In this document: positions 24,511 to 33,377 of the stretch, in pieces
Numbering within the stretch: position 1 is the first letter of the stretch
How the letters are laid out: each line of letters starts with the position of its first letter
Assembly (NCBI GenBank): GCA_965263305.1
Contig: OZ253666.1
Coordinates: 1,054,001-1,118,000, forward strand
Direction of reading: 5' to 3'
Origin: MED-G105 sp965263305
Lineage (GTDB): Bacteria; Pseudomonadota; Alphaproteobacteria; Caulobacterales; Parvularculaceae
Length of the DNA: 64,000 nt
Made by a program: the position numbers and the translations under genes
The notes under the pieces: model-generated
What the model saw: only the letters and a program-made list of their open reading frames with translations
Databases searched by the model: none
Told to the model about the DNA's origin: nothing

Positions 24511-26280
24511 TCAAATCGCCTGTTGTCGCCCGCGCCGATGACGCCGGGCGATAACCGCTTTTGAGTAGCGCCACCGCTCCTTCACCATGAAGATGGCGAG
24601 CGCTAGCAAATTGGTGTCGCCGAAAAAGTGCTTTTTGAAATCAGGGCGACCCAAGATCCCCCCCTCATTCATGAACAAACGCCAGGTGAATTTATGCTTC
24701 GGCAGGTGGCGCGCCCCGCGGGCGATCGCCCGATGGCCATGGGGAATCCAGCGTTCGGACAATAGGCGTTCACGGATATCTTCAATGGCGGTTTCGACCG
24801 CCGCAGTGTCGTCCATGTCGAGGGCTTCGATTTGCGCATCGATGTCATTGGCGAGGTTTTCAAACGCCTCATAACCGCCGCCGACAAGGCTCAACGCCGG
24901 CGCTGGATAGGCGAGCCGCTCTTCTGGGTGCGTACAATGCTTCAAGATTGATTGACGATACCCCGTCAACCGCACAAGCTCCAGATAGGCGCCCAGAATC
25001 CAGATGACCGAATAAACGCGCCACAATCCGCCATGGCTGAAGCTCTTAATGGCATTAGCAACAAGCCGGTCATTTGACCGCACATAGCGCAGGGTTTGTT
25101 CTTCGACGGGCAGGAAACGCTCGCGAGAGAAATCGCCAGCCTCTCGCGCCGCTAAGAAGGTGCGCCCAAAGGAGAGGACAGAGGCGAGTGTCGTATAAAG
25201 ACCTTTTGAGAACAAAGGGTCAATGAACCCGGCAGCGTGCCCCAATAAACAGAAACGGTCCCCCGCGATTTGGGACGACGTATATTGCAACCGATCGGCC
25301 CTCACCCACTGTCGAACGGCTTTGGCGCCCTCTAAATGGGTGGCGATATCCGGATACCGCGCGATAAACTGATGAAACTCTTCTTCCGCATCGATGTTTG
25401 GCGTTGGCCCGTGGACCCTTGGGTCCAACAATAACCCGACGCTACACAGATCATTTGTTGACGCTGCATGGTTGTTGAACGGTATAACCCATAGCCACCC
25501 ACCATCAAAAATATGGTGCAACGTGCCTTCAGCCAATGAATAAGGCAGCCCCAACGCATCGGGCGATTGGGACCGTTCATGGAGGGAGCGCACCCCCGTC
25601 ATATGGGTGAAAAGACCGCGGGTATGGGTTTGTAAATCCGTCCGCCGTACATCGTGTTTTTGCGCCAGGAGGGAGCGAAACCCGCCCGCGTCAACAACGT
25701 AATCGGCTTTCACAATATCGCCATCGCGGGTTTCAATGTTGACACCGCTTTCGGTGACATCGACATCAATAACCGGCGTATTCTGTCGTACGCATGCCCC
25801 GTATTTCACGGCGATATTCGCGTAGTAGTAATCGCTGTCTTGGCGATAAATATGTAATTCATGGCCATAGGGCCGCTCAGGGATGATCGCTTGCACGATG
25901 TCTTCGGGCTTCGCCGCCGATCCTTCGCGGTGGGGCATATAGCTAAAATGCCGCTTTACCCCATGGGTGCCGCCAATGATGGGGGTAAAATGCTCCGCAC
26001 TGAAATATTCTAATTCCGGCACATCAAAGACGAGCGCGAGGGAGCGCATAATCTCGGATGTTTCCAAAATCATCGATTCACCGATGGCGAATTTCGGGTG
26101 AACGCCAGCCTCCAGCACAATCACCTTGACGCCATTATGCGCCATCGCCGCCGCCAGCATACACCCGCCGATACCACCGCCGATGATCGCCAGCTCATAG
26201 GGTGTCGTCTTTATCTCCGGCGATGGGTTTTGGTCGAAAGGCAAGGGTTTCTCTCCGCCAGGTGGCTCAACGCCTCGCAC
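24511..26280 (-). CDS. Flavin-dependent halogenase / monooxygenase-like protein
   Basis: A 589-residue FAD enzyme. The dinucleotide-binding motif GGGIGG is at residues 34-39 (AIIGGGIGGCMLAAAMAHNG), followed by IGESMILETSEIM, the GES block seen in halogenases. The GWLWVIPF motif near residue 262 is the WxWxIP signature of flavin-dependent halogenases, and GHAAGFIDPLFSKGLYTTL is the second FAD-binding motif. Halogenases use FADH2, oxygen and halide to halogenate aromatic or activated carbon. The C-terminal 150 residues are longer than in tryptophan halogenases. A hydroxylase role is also possible. No flavin reductase partner is adjacent, though a nitroreductase lies 1.4 kb away on the other strand. 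Confidence 0.8.
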   Translation of the reverse strand: MRGVEPPGGEKPLPFDQNPSPEIKTTPYELAIIGGGIGGCMLAAAMAHNGVKVIVLEAGVHPKFAIGESMILETSEIMRSLALVFDVPELEYFSAEHFTPIIGGTHGVKRHFSYMPHREGSAAKPEDIVQAIIPERPYGHELHIYRQDSDYYYANIAVKYGACVRQNTPVIDVDVTESGVNIETRDGDIVKADYVVDAGGFRSLLAQKHDVRRTDLQTHTRGLFTHMTGVRSLHERSQSPDALGLPYSLAEGTLHHIFDGGWLWVIPFNNHAASTNDLCSVGLLLDPRVHGPTPNIDAEEEFHQFIARYPDIATHLEGAKAVRQWVRADRLQYTSSQIAGDRFCLLGHAAGFIDPLFSKGLYTTLASVLSFGRTFLAAREAGDFSRERFLPVEEQTLRYVRSNDRLVANAIKSFSHGGLWRVYSVIWILGAYLELVRLTGYRQSILKHCTHPEERLAYPAPALSLVGGGYEAFENLANDIDAQIEALDMDDTAAVETAIEDIRERLLSERWIPHGHRAIARGARHLPKHKFTWRLFMNEGGILGRPDFKKHFFGDTNLLALAIFMVKERWRYSKAVIARRHRRGRQQAI

Positions 26281-26456
26281 TAGACGGCAGAAGGATTTTC
26301 ACTTCAAGGGATTGGGCGGCGATCTCCGCCACAACATGCTAACGATCAATCACAACAGGTTGAAGGCGCGGATTTTCACCCAAACACCAAAGGACATCTC
26401 GGCGTTTCGGGACGCAAAGACGGTTAAAACCATCTTTGACACCATTTGAAATTTTT

Positions 26457-28271
26457 CTATATCGCCTTCGTTTGCTCGGCGAGCCATTCGGCGACGTCAC
26501 CCGGCAAGAGAGGCGACAATGCCTCCCGCACTCGTTCGTGGTACGAATTAAGCCAGTCTTTTTCCGGCGCCGTCAGGAGCGACGCATCGATGAGGTCACG
26601 ACTGATCGGCGCCAGGGTAATCGTTTCAAACCCCATCATTTCGCGTTCGCCACCCGCGACGGGCGTCGCTGGCGTGACGATGACAAGGTTTTCGATCCGA
26701 ATGCCGAACTCGCCGGCTTTATAAAACCCGGGCTCATTGGATAAAATCATACCCGGTTTCAACACCTGCGCGTTCATCGCCTTGGCGATCCGTTGGGGCC
26801 CTTCATGGACGCCCATGAAAGACCCAACGCCATGGCCCGTGCCGTGGTCGTAATCGAGCCCCGCCTCCCATAAGGGGCGGCGCGCCACGACATCGATCTG
26901 ATGGCCCGTTGTGCCGGCGGGAAACACCAAGGTCGCCAACGCGATATGCCCCTTCAGAACGCGGGTGAAGCGGTCCTTCATCTCTGTTGTTGGCGCGCCG
27001 ACTGGCATGGTGCGGGTGATATCGGTGGTTCCATCTTTATACTGACCGCCGGAATCAATCAGGAACAGTTCGCCATCCTGTAACGGACGGTTTGACTCCG
27101 TCGTCACACGGTAATGACAAATGGCGCCATTTGGTCCGGCGCCGGAGATGGAATCAAAACTGATATCAACAAGATCGTCCGACTCATGGCGGAAGGCTTC
27201 CAGCTTTTTCGCCGCGCCGATTTCATCAAGGCCCGCCGCACCGCCAGTGTGGAACCAATGCAAGAACCGCGTGACCGCCACGCCGTCGCGCACATGGGCG
27301 GCGCGGGTTCCATCGAGTTCAACATTGTTTTTGGCGGCGCGTGGCAGGGCGCACGGGTCCGCCATATCGATGATCGCGGCGTCATGGGCGGTGAGCGTCT
27401 GGGAATACCCAGCGGGCGCGAGGGCGGGATCAAGGGCGATTTTTTTGCCCCCTTGGGCCAGCGCGATAAGACTTTGCTCAACGGCGTCTTCGCCGCGAAT
27501 ATCAACATTGTCGCCAAGGAACCCTGGGAGTTCGTTGTCGACTTTTTCCGGCGCAATAAAGAGCGTCGCGGCGCCGTCAGAGGTGACAATCGCACGGGCG
27601 AGCGGCAAGGGTGTCCGGTCCACATCGCCGCCGCGAATGTTGAACAACCAGGCGATGGATGGCGGCGCCGTTAATAGCACCGCATCGGCGCCAATTTTTG
27701 CCACGGCGCTTGCAATCTCCTGACGCTTATCGGCGGACGACTGGCCAGAGAACGTCGTATCGTGCGCAAAAGCGCGAGCGGCGGGCCGCGCCGGTTGATC
27801 CGTCCACGCTTTATCAATTGGGTTTTGCGTTACCGCGACTAAGGTCACGCCGCATTTCGCCGCCGCCGCTTCAAGGCGCTTTACCCCATCGCGGGTATGC
27901 AACATCGGGTCATAGCCGATGCGGTCGCCTTTCGATCCATTTTTCTCCAGCCAAAGATGGGGCGGCGTCGCCTCCACGCTTTCAAAGGCGAAAAAGGCCT
28001 CATCCACTTGTTGGCGCACCTGTAAGGTGTAGCGTCCGTCAACAAAAATGATGGCGGTCTTTTTCAAAATGATCGCCGATCCCGCCGAGCCGGAAAAACC
28101 GGATACCCACATTAGGCGTTCGGCATAGGCGGGAATGTACTCATTTTGATATTCATCATCATGGGGAACGACAAACCCGTCGAGATTTTGTTTTTCCAAT
28201 TCCGCGCGCAATAACGGCAGATGCTTAGCGGCGAAGGTTTTATCGGAAACGGGGTCGAATGTTTGGAACAT
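26457..28271 (-). CDS. Aminopeptidase P family (Xaa-Pro aminopeptidase)
   Basis: A 604-residue, three-domain enzyme of the long aminopeptidase P type: two creatinase-like N-terminal domains and a C-terminal pita-bread metallopeptidase. Dinuclear metal ligands are visible in LIDSGGQYKDGTTDITRT (two Asp), GHGVGSFMGVHEGP (His) and NEPGFYKAGEFGIRIENL (two Glu). It removes N-terminal residues preceding proline and is cytoplasmic, as no signal peptide is seen. Confidence 0.95.
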   Translation of the reverse strand: MFQTFDPVSDKTFAAKHLPLLRAELEKQNLDGFVVPHDDEYQNEYIPAYAERLMWVSGFSGSAGSAIILKKTAIIFVDGRYTLQVRQQVDEAFFAFESVEATPPHLWLEKNGSKGDRIGYDPMLHTRDGVKRLEAAAAKCGVTLVAVTQNPIDKAWTDQPARPAARAFAHDTTFSGQSSADKRQEIASAVAKIGADAVLLTAPPSIAWLFNIRGGDVDRTPLPLARAIVTSDGAATLFIAPEKVDNELPGFLGDNVDIRGEDAVEQSLIALAQGGKKIALDPALAPAGYSQTLTAHDAAIIDMADPCALPRAAKNNVELDGTRAAHVRDGVAVTRFLHWFHTGGAAGLDEIGAAKKLEAFRHESDDLVDISFDSISGAGPNGAICHYRVTTESNRPLQDGELFLIDSGGQYKDGTTDITRTMPVGAPTTEMKDRFTRVLKGHIALATLVFPAGTTGHQIDVVARRPLWEAGLDYDHGTGHGVGSFMGVHEGPQRIAKAMNAQVLKPGMILSNEPGFYKAGEFGIRIENLVIVTPATPVAGGEREMMGFETITLAPISRDLIDASLLTAPEKDWLNSYHERVREALSPLLPGDVAEWLAEQTKAI

Positions 28272-28380
28272 TAGGGCGTCCTTGATCGTGGGTTAGGCAG
28301 AGCGGTTGGCGGGACCATAGCCCCGGCGGGGGATATTTGGCAAAGGGCCAACGCTGCAGGGCCCAAGCATTAAAACGGGC

Positions 28381-29274
28381 TTATAATTTGACGAACAACA
28401 AAATCGGCCAGGTGTTGTGATCAAGACGGTTGATACGCCGGAAACCATTGGCCTCATAGGCTTCGGTGACGCCGGCCTCCTGCTCCCCCATGAGCCCGGC
28501 GAGCATGACCCGCCCATGACGCGCGACATGGATCGCCATTTCGGGCGCCAGCTCTTTCAATGGCCCGGCGAGGATATTAGCGAAGACAAAATCGAAGGGC
28601 GCTCGGGCCTGAATATCTGGATGATCGAAACCGGCGGCCGCCAGAAGCGTGACGGCGTCGTCGATCCGATTGAGGCGGGCGTTTTCCTTAGCGATTTCTA
28701 TTGACGTTTCATCAATATCGGCCGCCAACACGGGAACGCCCCAGGCCTTCGCCGCCGCAAAGGCGAGCACCCCCGAACCGCAGCCAAGATCGAACACCCG
28801 CTCTGCGGGCAAATCGCCAAGGCGATCCAATAGATCAAGGCACCCCTTGGTGGTGGGGTGATGGCCCGTGCCAAAGGCCTGGTTCGCATCGATGCGTATG
28901 GGAATGATATTCTCAACGCTTGGTAGTTTTTCTTCGTCGTGGACGCCGTACAACACGAAGCGTCCCGCTTCGACAACCCCGAGCCCCTCCAGCGAATGGG
29001 CGACCCAGTCTTTTTCAGGTAACTCTTCGACGACACCGGACGCCGCGTCTTGAAACGCCGGGTCATAGGAGAGGATCGCTTCGTGCAGCGTATCCAGATC
29101 CGGCGGCGTTTCGAAATAGGCCTCTACGGACCATTCGCCGTCATCGCCATCGTCAAGGGGCGCATCAAGACGTTGCAGCCCCACCGCCTGGGCCGTTTCG
29201 CCAAAGGCTTCTTCTAGCAATGTCGCGGCCGCTTCCATCGCCGCGCGCGGGCCTTTCCAGGTGACTTTATGCAT
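28381..29274 (-). CDS. prmA: Ribosomal protein L11 methyltransferase
   Basis: A 297-residue SAM-dependent methyltransferase. The N-terminal L11-binding domain is followed by FGTGHHPTTKGCLDLLDRLG, DLGCGSGVLAFAAAKAWG (SAM motif I) and FVFANILAGPLKELAPEM, the PrmA-type catalytic NILAxPL motif. It trimethylates L11. It lies between a helicase gene and aminopeptidase P, all on the same strand. Confidence 0.95.
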   Translation of the reverse strand: MHKVTWKGPRAAMEAAATLLEEAFGETAQAVGLQRLDAPLDDGDDGEWSVEAYFETPPDLDTLHEAILSYDPAFQDAASGVVEELPEKDWVAHSLEGLGVVEAGRFVLYGVHDEEKLPSVENIIPIRIDANQAFGTGHHPTTKGCLDLLDRLGDLPAERVFDLGCGSGVLAFAAAKAWGVPVLAADIDETSIEIAKENARLNRIDDAVTLLAAAGFDHPDIQARAPFDFVFANILAGPLKELAPEMAIHVARHGRVMLAGLMGEQEAGVTEAYEANGFRRINRLDHNTWPILLFVKL

Positions 29275-29347
29275 TGAGGTGGTTTCTCATCTATCGTCGG
29301 GCGGTGAAACTTGAAGCGGGTTTGAGGGCGGGTCTCGGCGCCTGCGC

Positions 29348-31699
29348 CTAGCCTGCGCTCAAAAAGGTGTCGATGACTTTCTTTGCGCCTGTATGGTCGA
29401 AGTCAACGGTCAATTTCTGACCCTCCGCCTTCACGACCCGTCCGTATCCAAATTTTTGGTGAAAAACCCGCGCGCCGATGGGGAATTTCGACGCCCCCCC
29501 CGCACTGACGGAAACGGCTTCAGCGCGCCCCTCTATCATGGGTGGCGGGGCCATCGGGCGTTTCGAGGCGGCGCGGGCGCGGCGCCACCCCGGGTTATCG
29601 TAATAAGTGTCTTCTTCCAGTTGGGCGCCGTCGAAGCTGGAATGGCTGGCGAACTCCTTTGCAGCAGCGCCATATAGGCCGGGCTCTGACTCCACCTCAA
29701 CATGCTCCTCGGGTAATTCATCGACAAAGCGCGAGGGCAGTTGCGAGCGCCACTGGCCGAACACCTGGCGATTGGCGGCGAAGGAAATGCGACAGCTCTC
29801 CCGCGCCCGGGTGACGCCCACATAGGCGAGCCGGCGCTCTTCCTCCAGCGCGGCGGATCCGCCTTCATCGATGGACCGTTTGGATGGAAAGATCTCCTCC
29901 TCCCACCCGGGCAGGAAAACCACCGGAAATTCGAGCCCCTTAGCCGCGTGAAGGGTCATCAGCCAAATCTGGCCGCCATCATCGCGCTCATTATGTTCAG
30001 CGACCAACGCCACATGGTCGAGATAGGCCGCGAGCGTGTCAAACTCGGAGACGGCTTGCACCACCTCCTTCAAGTTATCGACCTTTGAGCCGGCTTTGGC
30101 GGATTTGGAGTTGCGCCAGAAATCGAGATAGCCGGATTCTTCCAGCACCATCTCCGTCAAGTCGCGCGGTGAAAAATTCTCAACTTCGCCCGCCCAGCGG
30201 TCCACCATGTCGATAAATCGGCGCAGCGCATTGCGCCCCATGGTGGAAAGATCATCCGTCTCCAACAGATGCCGGCATGCTGTCATGAGGGGGATGCCAT
30301 TGGCGCGGGCGAAACCATGGATCTTTTGCATGGTCTGCCCACCGAGCTTCCGCGCCGGCTTATTCGCGATGCGGTCAAAGGCGAGATCATCATCCGGTGA
30401 GCGGATAAGGCGCAGATAGGCCAGCGCATCGCGGGTTTCTTCGCGCTCATAAAAGCGCGGGCCGCCGACAACCCGATAGGGCAATCCAAGGGCGTTGAAC
30501 CGCTCCTCGAAATTGCGCATCAAAAATGACGCGCGCACCAAGACGGCAAGATCGCTCAATGGCCGCCCGTTGAGCTGCTCCTGTTCGATGTCGCCGCTGA
30601 TGAGCCGAGCCTCTTCATCGCCGTCCCAAACGCCGCGCACCCGCACTTTTTCGCCCTCGGGCTCTTCGGTCCACAGGGTTTTACCGAGCCTTGCCTTATT
30701 CGCCGAAATAAGCCCGGAGGCTGCGCCCAAAATCGCCGGCGTTGATCGGTAGTTACGTTCGAGTCGGATAACCTCCGCCCCCGGAAAATCCTTCTCGAAC
30801 CGGAGGATGTTTTCAACCTCCGCGCCGCGCCAGCCATAAATCGATTGATCATCATCGCCGACACAGCAGATATTCTGGCTTTTTTGCGCCAACAGCCGCA
30901 GCCAAAGATACTGGGCGACATTGGTGTCCTGGTACTCATCGACCATCATATAGCGGAACTTCGCCTGATACTCCGCCAGAATGTCCGTATTGTTCTGAAA
31001 GATCGTCAGATTGTGGACCAGAAGGTCGCCGAAATCCGCCGCGTTCAGCGTGGTGAGGCGGCCCTGATAGGCGCGGAAGAGATCGATCGCTTTGCCTTCA
31101 GCGAAAAAATAGGCCTCATTGTTCGGGACATTGTCCGGCGTGAGCCCGCGGTTTTTCCAGCCGTCGATGACAGCGGCAAGGCCCCGGCCCGTCCATCGCT
31201 TCTCGTCAAGCCCGGCGTCTTCTATCACTTGTTTGGCGAGACGGATTTGATCATCCGTATCGAGAATGGTGAAGGTGCCTTTTAAGTTCACCAATTCCGC
31301 ATGGCGGCGCAGGATCATCGCGGCGATGGAATGGAATGTGCCGAGCCAGCGCATCCCCTCCACCTCGTCGCCGATGAGCCCACGAATGCGCTCACGCATT
31401 TCCCGCGCCGCTTTATTGGTGAACGTCACCGCGAGGATCTGGCTCGGATAGGCGCGCCGCGTCGCCAATAGGTGCGCAAGCCGGGTGGTGAGGGCGCGGG
31501 TTTTGCCGGTGCCCGCCCCAGCAAGCATCAAAACGGGCCCTTCTGTCGCCAACACCGCCGCGCGCTGCGCATCGTTCAACCCTTCCAGATAGGGAGGGGA
31601 TCCCTCGTTCCCGGCGTCGTCGCCGCCAGGGGATCTAGCGCGGGCCGCTGCGGCGGCGCGTTCGGAAATGGAGAGGGGGGAAGAACCAGCACTTGTCAT
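29348..31699 (-). CDS. uvrD: UvrD/PcrA-family ATP-dependent DNA helicase
   Basis: An SF1A helicase. Walker A is LMLAGAGTGKTRALTTRLAHLL, with ITVTFTNKAAREMRERI-type motif Ia. MVDEYQDTN is motif II, GDDDQSIYGWRGA motif III, LERNYRS motif IV, MTLHAAKGLEFPVVFLPGWEE motif V and YVGVTRARE motif VI. The C-terminus has FPIGARVFHQKFGYGRVV, a Tudor-like segment in PcrA/UvrD. It unwinds DNA in nucleotide excision and mismatch repair. I take MTSAGSSPLS at 31699 as start; an ATG at 31786 gives a longer, less typical N-terminus. Confidence 0.95.
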   Translation of the reverse strand: MTSAGSSPLSISERAAAAARARSPGGDDAGNEGSPPYLEGLNDAQRAAVLATEGPVLMLAGAGTGKTRALTTRLAHLLATRRAYPSQILAVTFTNKAAREMRERIRGLIGDEVEGMRWLGTFHSIAAMILRRHAELVNLKGTFTILDTDDQIRLAKQVIEDAGLDEKRWTGRGLAAVIDGWKNRGLTPDNVPNNEAYFFAEGKAIDLFRAYQGRLTTLNAADFGDLLVHNLTIFQNNTDILAEYQAKFRYMMVDEYQDTNVAQYLWLRLLAQKSQNICCVGDDDQSIYGWRGAEVENILRFEKDFPGAEVIRLERNYRSTPAILGAASGLISANKARLGKTLWTEEPEGEKVRVRGVWDGDEEARLISGDIEQEQLNGRPLSDLAVLVRASFLMRNFEERFNALGLPYRVVGGPRFYEREETRDALAYLRLIRSPDDDLAFDRIANKPARKLGGQTMQKIHGFARANGIPLMTACRHLLETDDLSTMGRNALRRFIDMVDRWAGEVENFSPRDLTEMVLEESGYLDFWRNSKSAKAGSKVDNLKEVVQAVSEFDTLAAYLDHVALVAEHNERDDGGQIWLMTLHAAKGLEFPVVFLPGWEEEIFPSKRSIDEGGSAALEEERRLAYVGVTRARESCRISFAANRQVFGQWRSQLPSRFVDELPEEHVEVESEPGLYGAAAKEFASHSSFDGAQLEEDTYYDNPGWRRARAASKRPMAPPPMIEGRAEAVSVSAGGASKFPIGARVFHQKFGYGRVVKAEGQKLTVDFDHTGAKKVIDTFLSAG

Positions 31700-31908
31700 G
31701 ACTAACCTGTAGACGAAGGAGAACGATTCTGGAACATCCAAGCTGAAAACGGCGCGTTTCCTGGCCCGCGGAAACGGGCTATTCATTTTTTAAGCAGAAG
31801 AATGCTTGCTCGTACCGGCGACATTCGCCACGGTGTTCGTCGCCCAAACGTGGGATCGCGTAAAAGGCGGTAAAATCTCTGAGCTGTTTACTGAAAGGGA
31901 GGCCTAAA

Positions 31909-32244
31909 ATGGCTGGCAAATTTGAACTCTATCAAGACAAAGCGGGCGAATTTCGCTTTCGGTTAAAAGCCGGCAATGGGGAAAACATCCTCGCCAGCGA
32001 AGGTTACAAGGCCAAACCAAGCGCGCTCAACGGCATCGAATCCGTCAAGAAGAACGCCGCTGATGAAGGGCGCTTCGCCATCAAGGAACAATCAAACGGC
32101 AAGCCTTACTTCGTGTTGAAGGCCGGCAATCACGAAGTCATCGGCAAAAGCCAAGCTTATGAATCCGAAGACGGCGCAAAGAACGGCATCAAGAGCGTGA
32201 TGAACAATGCGCCGGACGCTGAAGTGGACGACCAAACGGCATAA
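31909..32244 (+). CDS. YegP-like protein with two DUF1508 repeats
   Basis: A 111-residue protein composed of two tandem DUF1508 units: KFELYQDKAGEFRFRLKAGNGENILASEGY and RFAIKEQSNGKPYFVLKAGNHEVIGKSQ, each followed by a helix with KNGIxSVKKNA. The fold is a small beta-helix unit; function is unknown. GGGAGG precedes the start, and a strong terminator follows. Confidence 0.92.
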   Translation: MAGKFELYQDKAGEFRFRLKAGNGENILASEGYKAKPSALNGIESVKKNAADEGRFAIKEQSNGKPYFVLKAGNHEVIGKSQAYESEDGAKNGIKSVMNNAPDAEVDDQTA

Positions 32245-32263
32245 CGTCGACCGCAAGCTGACA

Positions 32264-32297
32264 ACAAAAACGCCGCTTTAGAGCGGCGTTTTTTTAT
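32264..32297 (+). terminator. Terminator of the YegP-like gene
   Basis: An 8-bp stem (32269-32276 with 32283-32290) with a 6-base loop and a T7 tail. The A-run on the left also makes it usable in the other direction for the secreted protein gene ending at 32330. Confidence 0.9.
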
Positions 32298-32329
32298 TCA
32301 GGGGTTGAGACTGCCAACTGGACGCGAGC

Positions 32330-33166
32330 TTAGCTTTCCGCATCCGCCAGGAATTCTTCCAGAACATCGGCGCACTGACCCGTTTCGCCATTTTTCTCGT
32401 AGTCGATGAACGCCAGATCATCGATCAGCATGCCGACATTGGAAGATTTGTCGTCGCGGCTGTACAGCTGCACATCCACGCGGTGCGCGGCCCGCTTTTC
32501 AAGGAGCGCGACGATATTGCTGCGCCACCGGAAGGTATTTTCCGTCCACGTAAAGTCGATAATTTTCGACCCCATGGATTTTTCCGTATCGCCGCTTTTG
32601 CGATAAAACGTCATCTTCGCCCGGAAGCGTTCCCCTTCCCGGCCGCCGGTGGGGTAGATCGCCATCGACAGGGCGCACACCGGTTCATCAAAGCGCACAC
32701 GTAAAGGGCGCTTATATTCGTCGCGGTAAAAGCCAGCGAAATCGCCGCTTGGCGGTTTCAGATAGGTGCACATCGAATTGTATTCGAAATGGCGCGGGCC
32801 CTCGCAGATTTGCAAGGACAAGCCTTTTGAAAAACTCGCCGCGCCTGCCCCATCAGCATGTTCAATGCGCCGAACCGTTGTGCCGTGTTCGCGCGCGGGG
32901 GCTTCGAAATCGAGCACCGTAAACGACGGATCAAGGGCGCCGTCAGATTGTTCGCCACCCAAGAAGAAACCGTAGACATCGGTCACAGGGTTTGTATCGC
33001 CGTCGAGATCGACGCCGACGCCATTGCCCGTGGCGACGACTTGCGCGGCCGCGCTGGCGATCATCATCGCGCCGGCCAGACAGGACGCCGCGAGGGCCTT
33101 AGACCCGACAAAACGCCCCGATGACTTAGAACCCAGCGCTCTGGAATTAGTAATTGACTGCATCAT
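32330..33166 (-). CDS. Secreted hypothetical protein
   Basis: A 278-residue protein with an N-terminal signal peptide (SCLAGAMMIASAAAQ). The first mature residues (VGVDLDGDTNPVTDVYGFFLGGEQSDG) look calcium-binding-like. The rest is beta-rich with cysteines (LQICEGPRHFEYNSMCTYL) and a jelly-roll-like C-terminal stretch (MLIDDLAFIDYE). Not recognised beyond resemblance to secreted carbohydrate-binding or PEP-CTERM-like beta-sandwich proteins. The start MMQSITN at 33166 gives a clean signal peptide; the longer frame to 33631 runs antisense to the M28 peptidase gene and is unlikely. Confidence 0.65.
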   Translation of the reverse strand: MMQSITNSRALGSKSSGRFVGSKALAASCLAGAMMIASAAAQVVATGNGVGVDLDGDTNPVTDVYGFFLGGEQSDGALDPSFTVLDFEAPAREHGTTVRRIEHADGAGAASFSKGLSLQICEGPRHFEYNSMCTYLKPPSGDFAGFYRDEYKRPLRVRFDEPVCALSMAIYPTGGREGERFRAKMTFYRKSGDTEKSMGSKIIDFTWTENTFRWRSNIVALLEKRAAHRVDVQLYSRDDKSSNVGMLIDDLAFIDYEKNGETGQCADVLEEFLADAES

Positions 33167-33377
33167 ACGCCTTCCCCGCGATATACCGTTAACTTTATAG
33201 CCTCTAATGGGCGACGCGGCAAACAATGGTTCACAAGCGCTCGGGGTGAGGGCGAGAACCGGCTTAAACCCCTGCTGTGCCCTTGCGCCGCGCGACTTGT
33301 TTGCCGAGAATAACGAGCTGACAATGGGCGCCCGACATGCGCACCGTTGATGAACGCTGGAGACCAAAACCCCCGCA

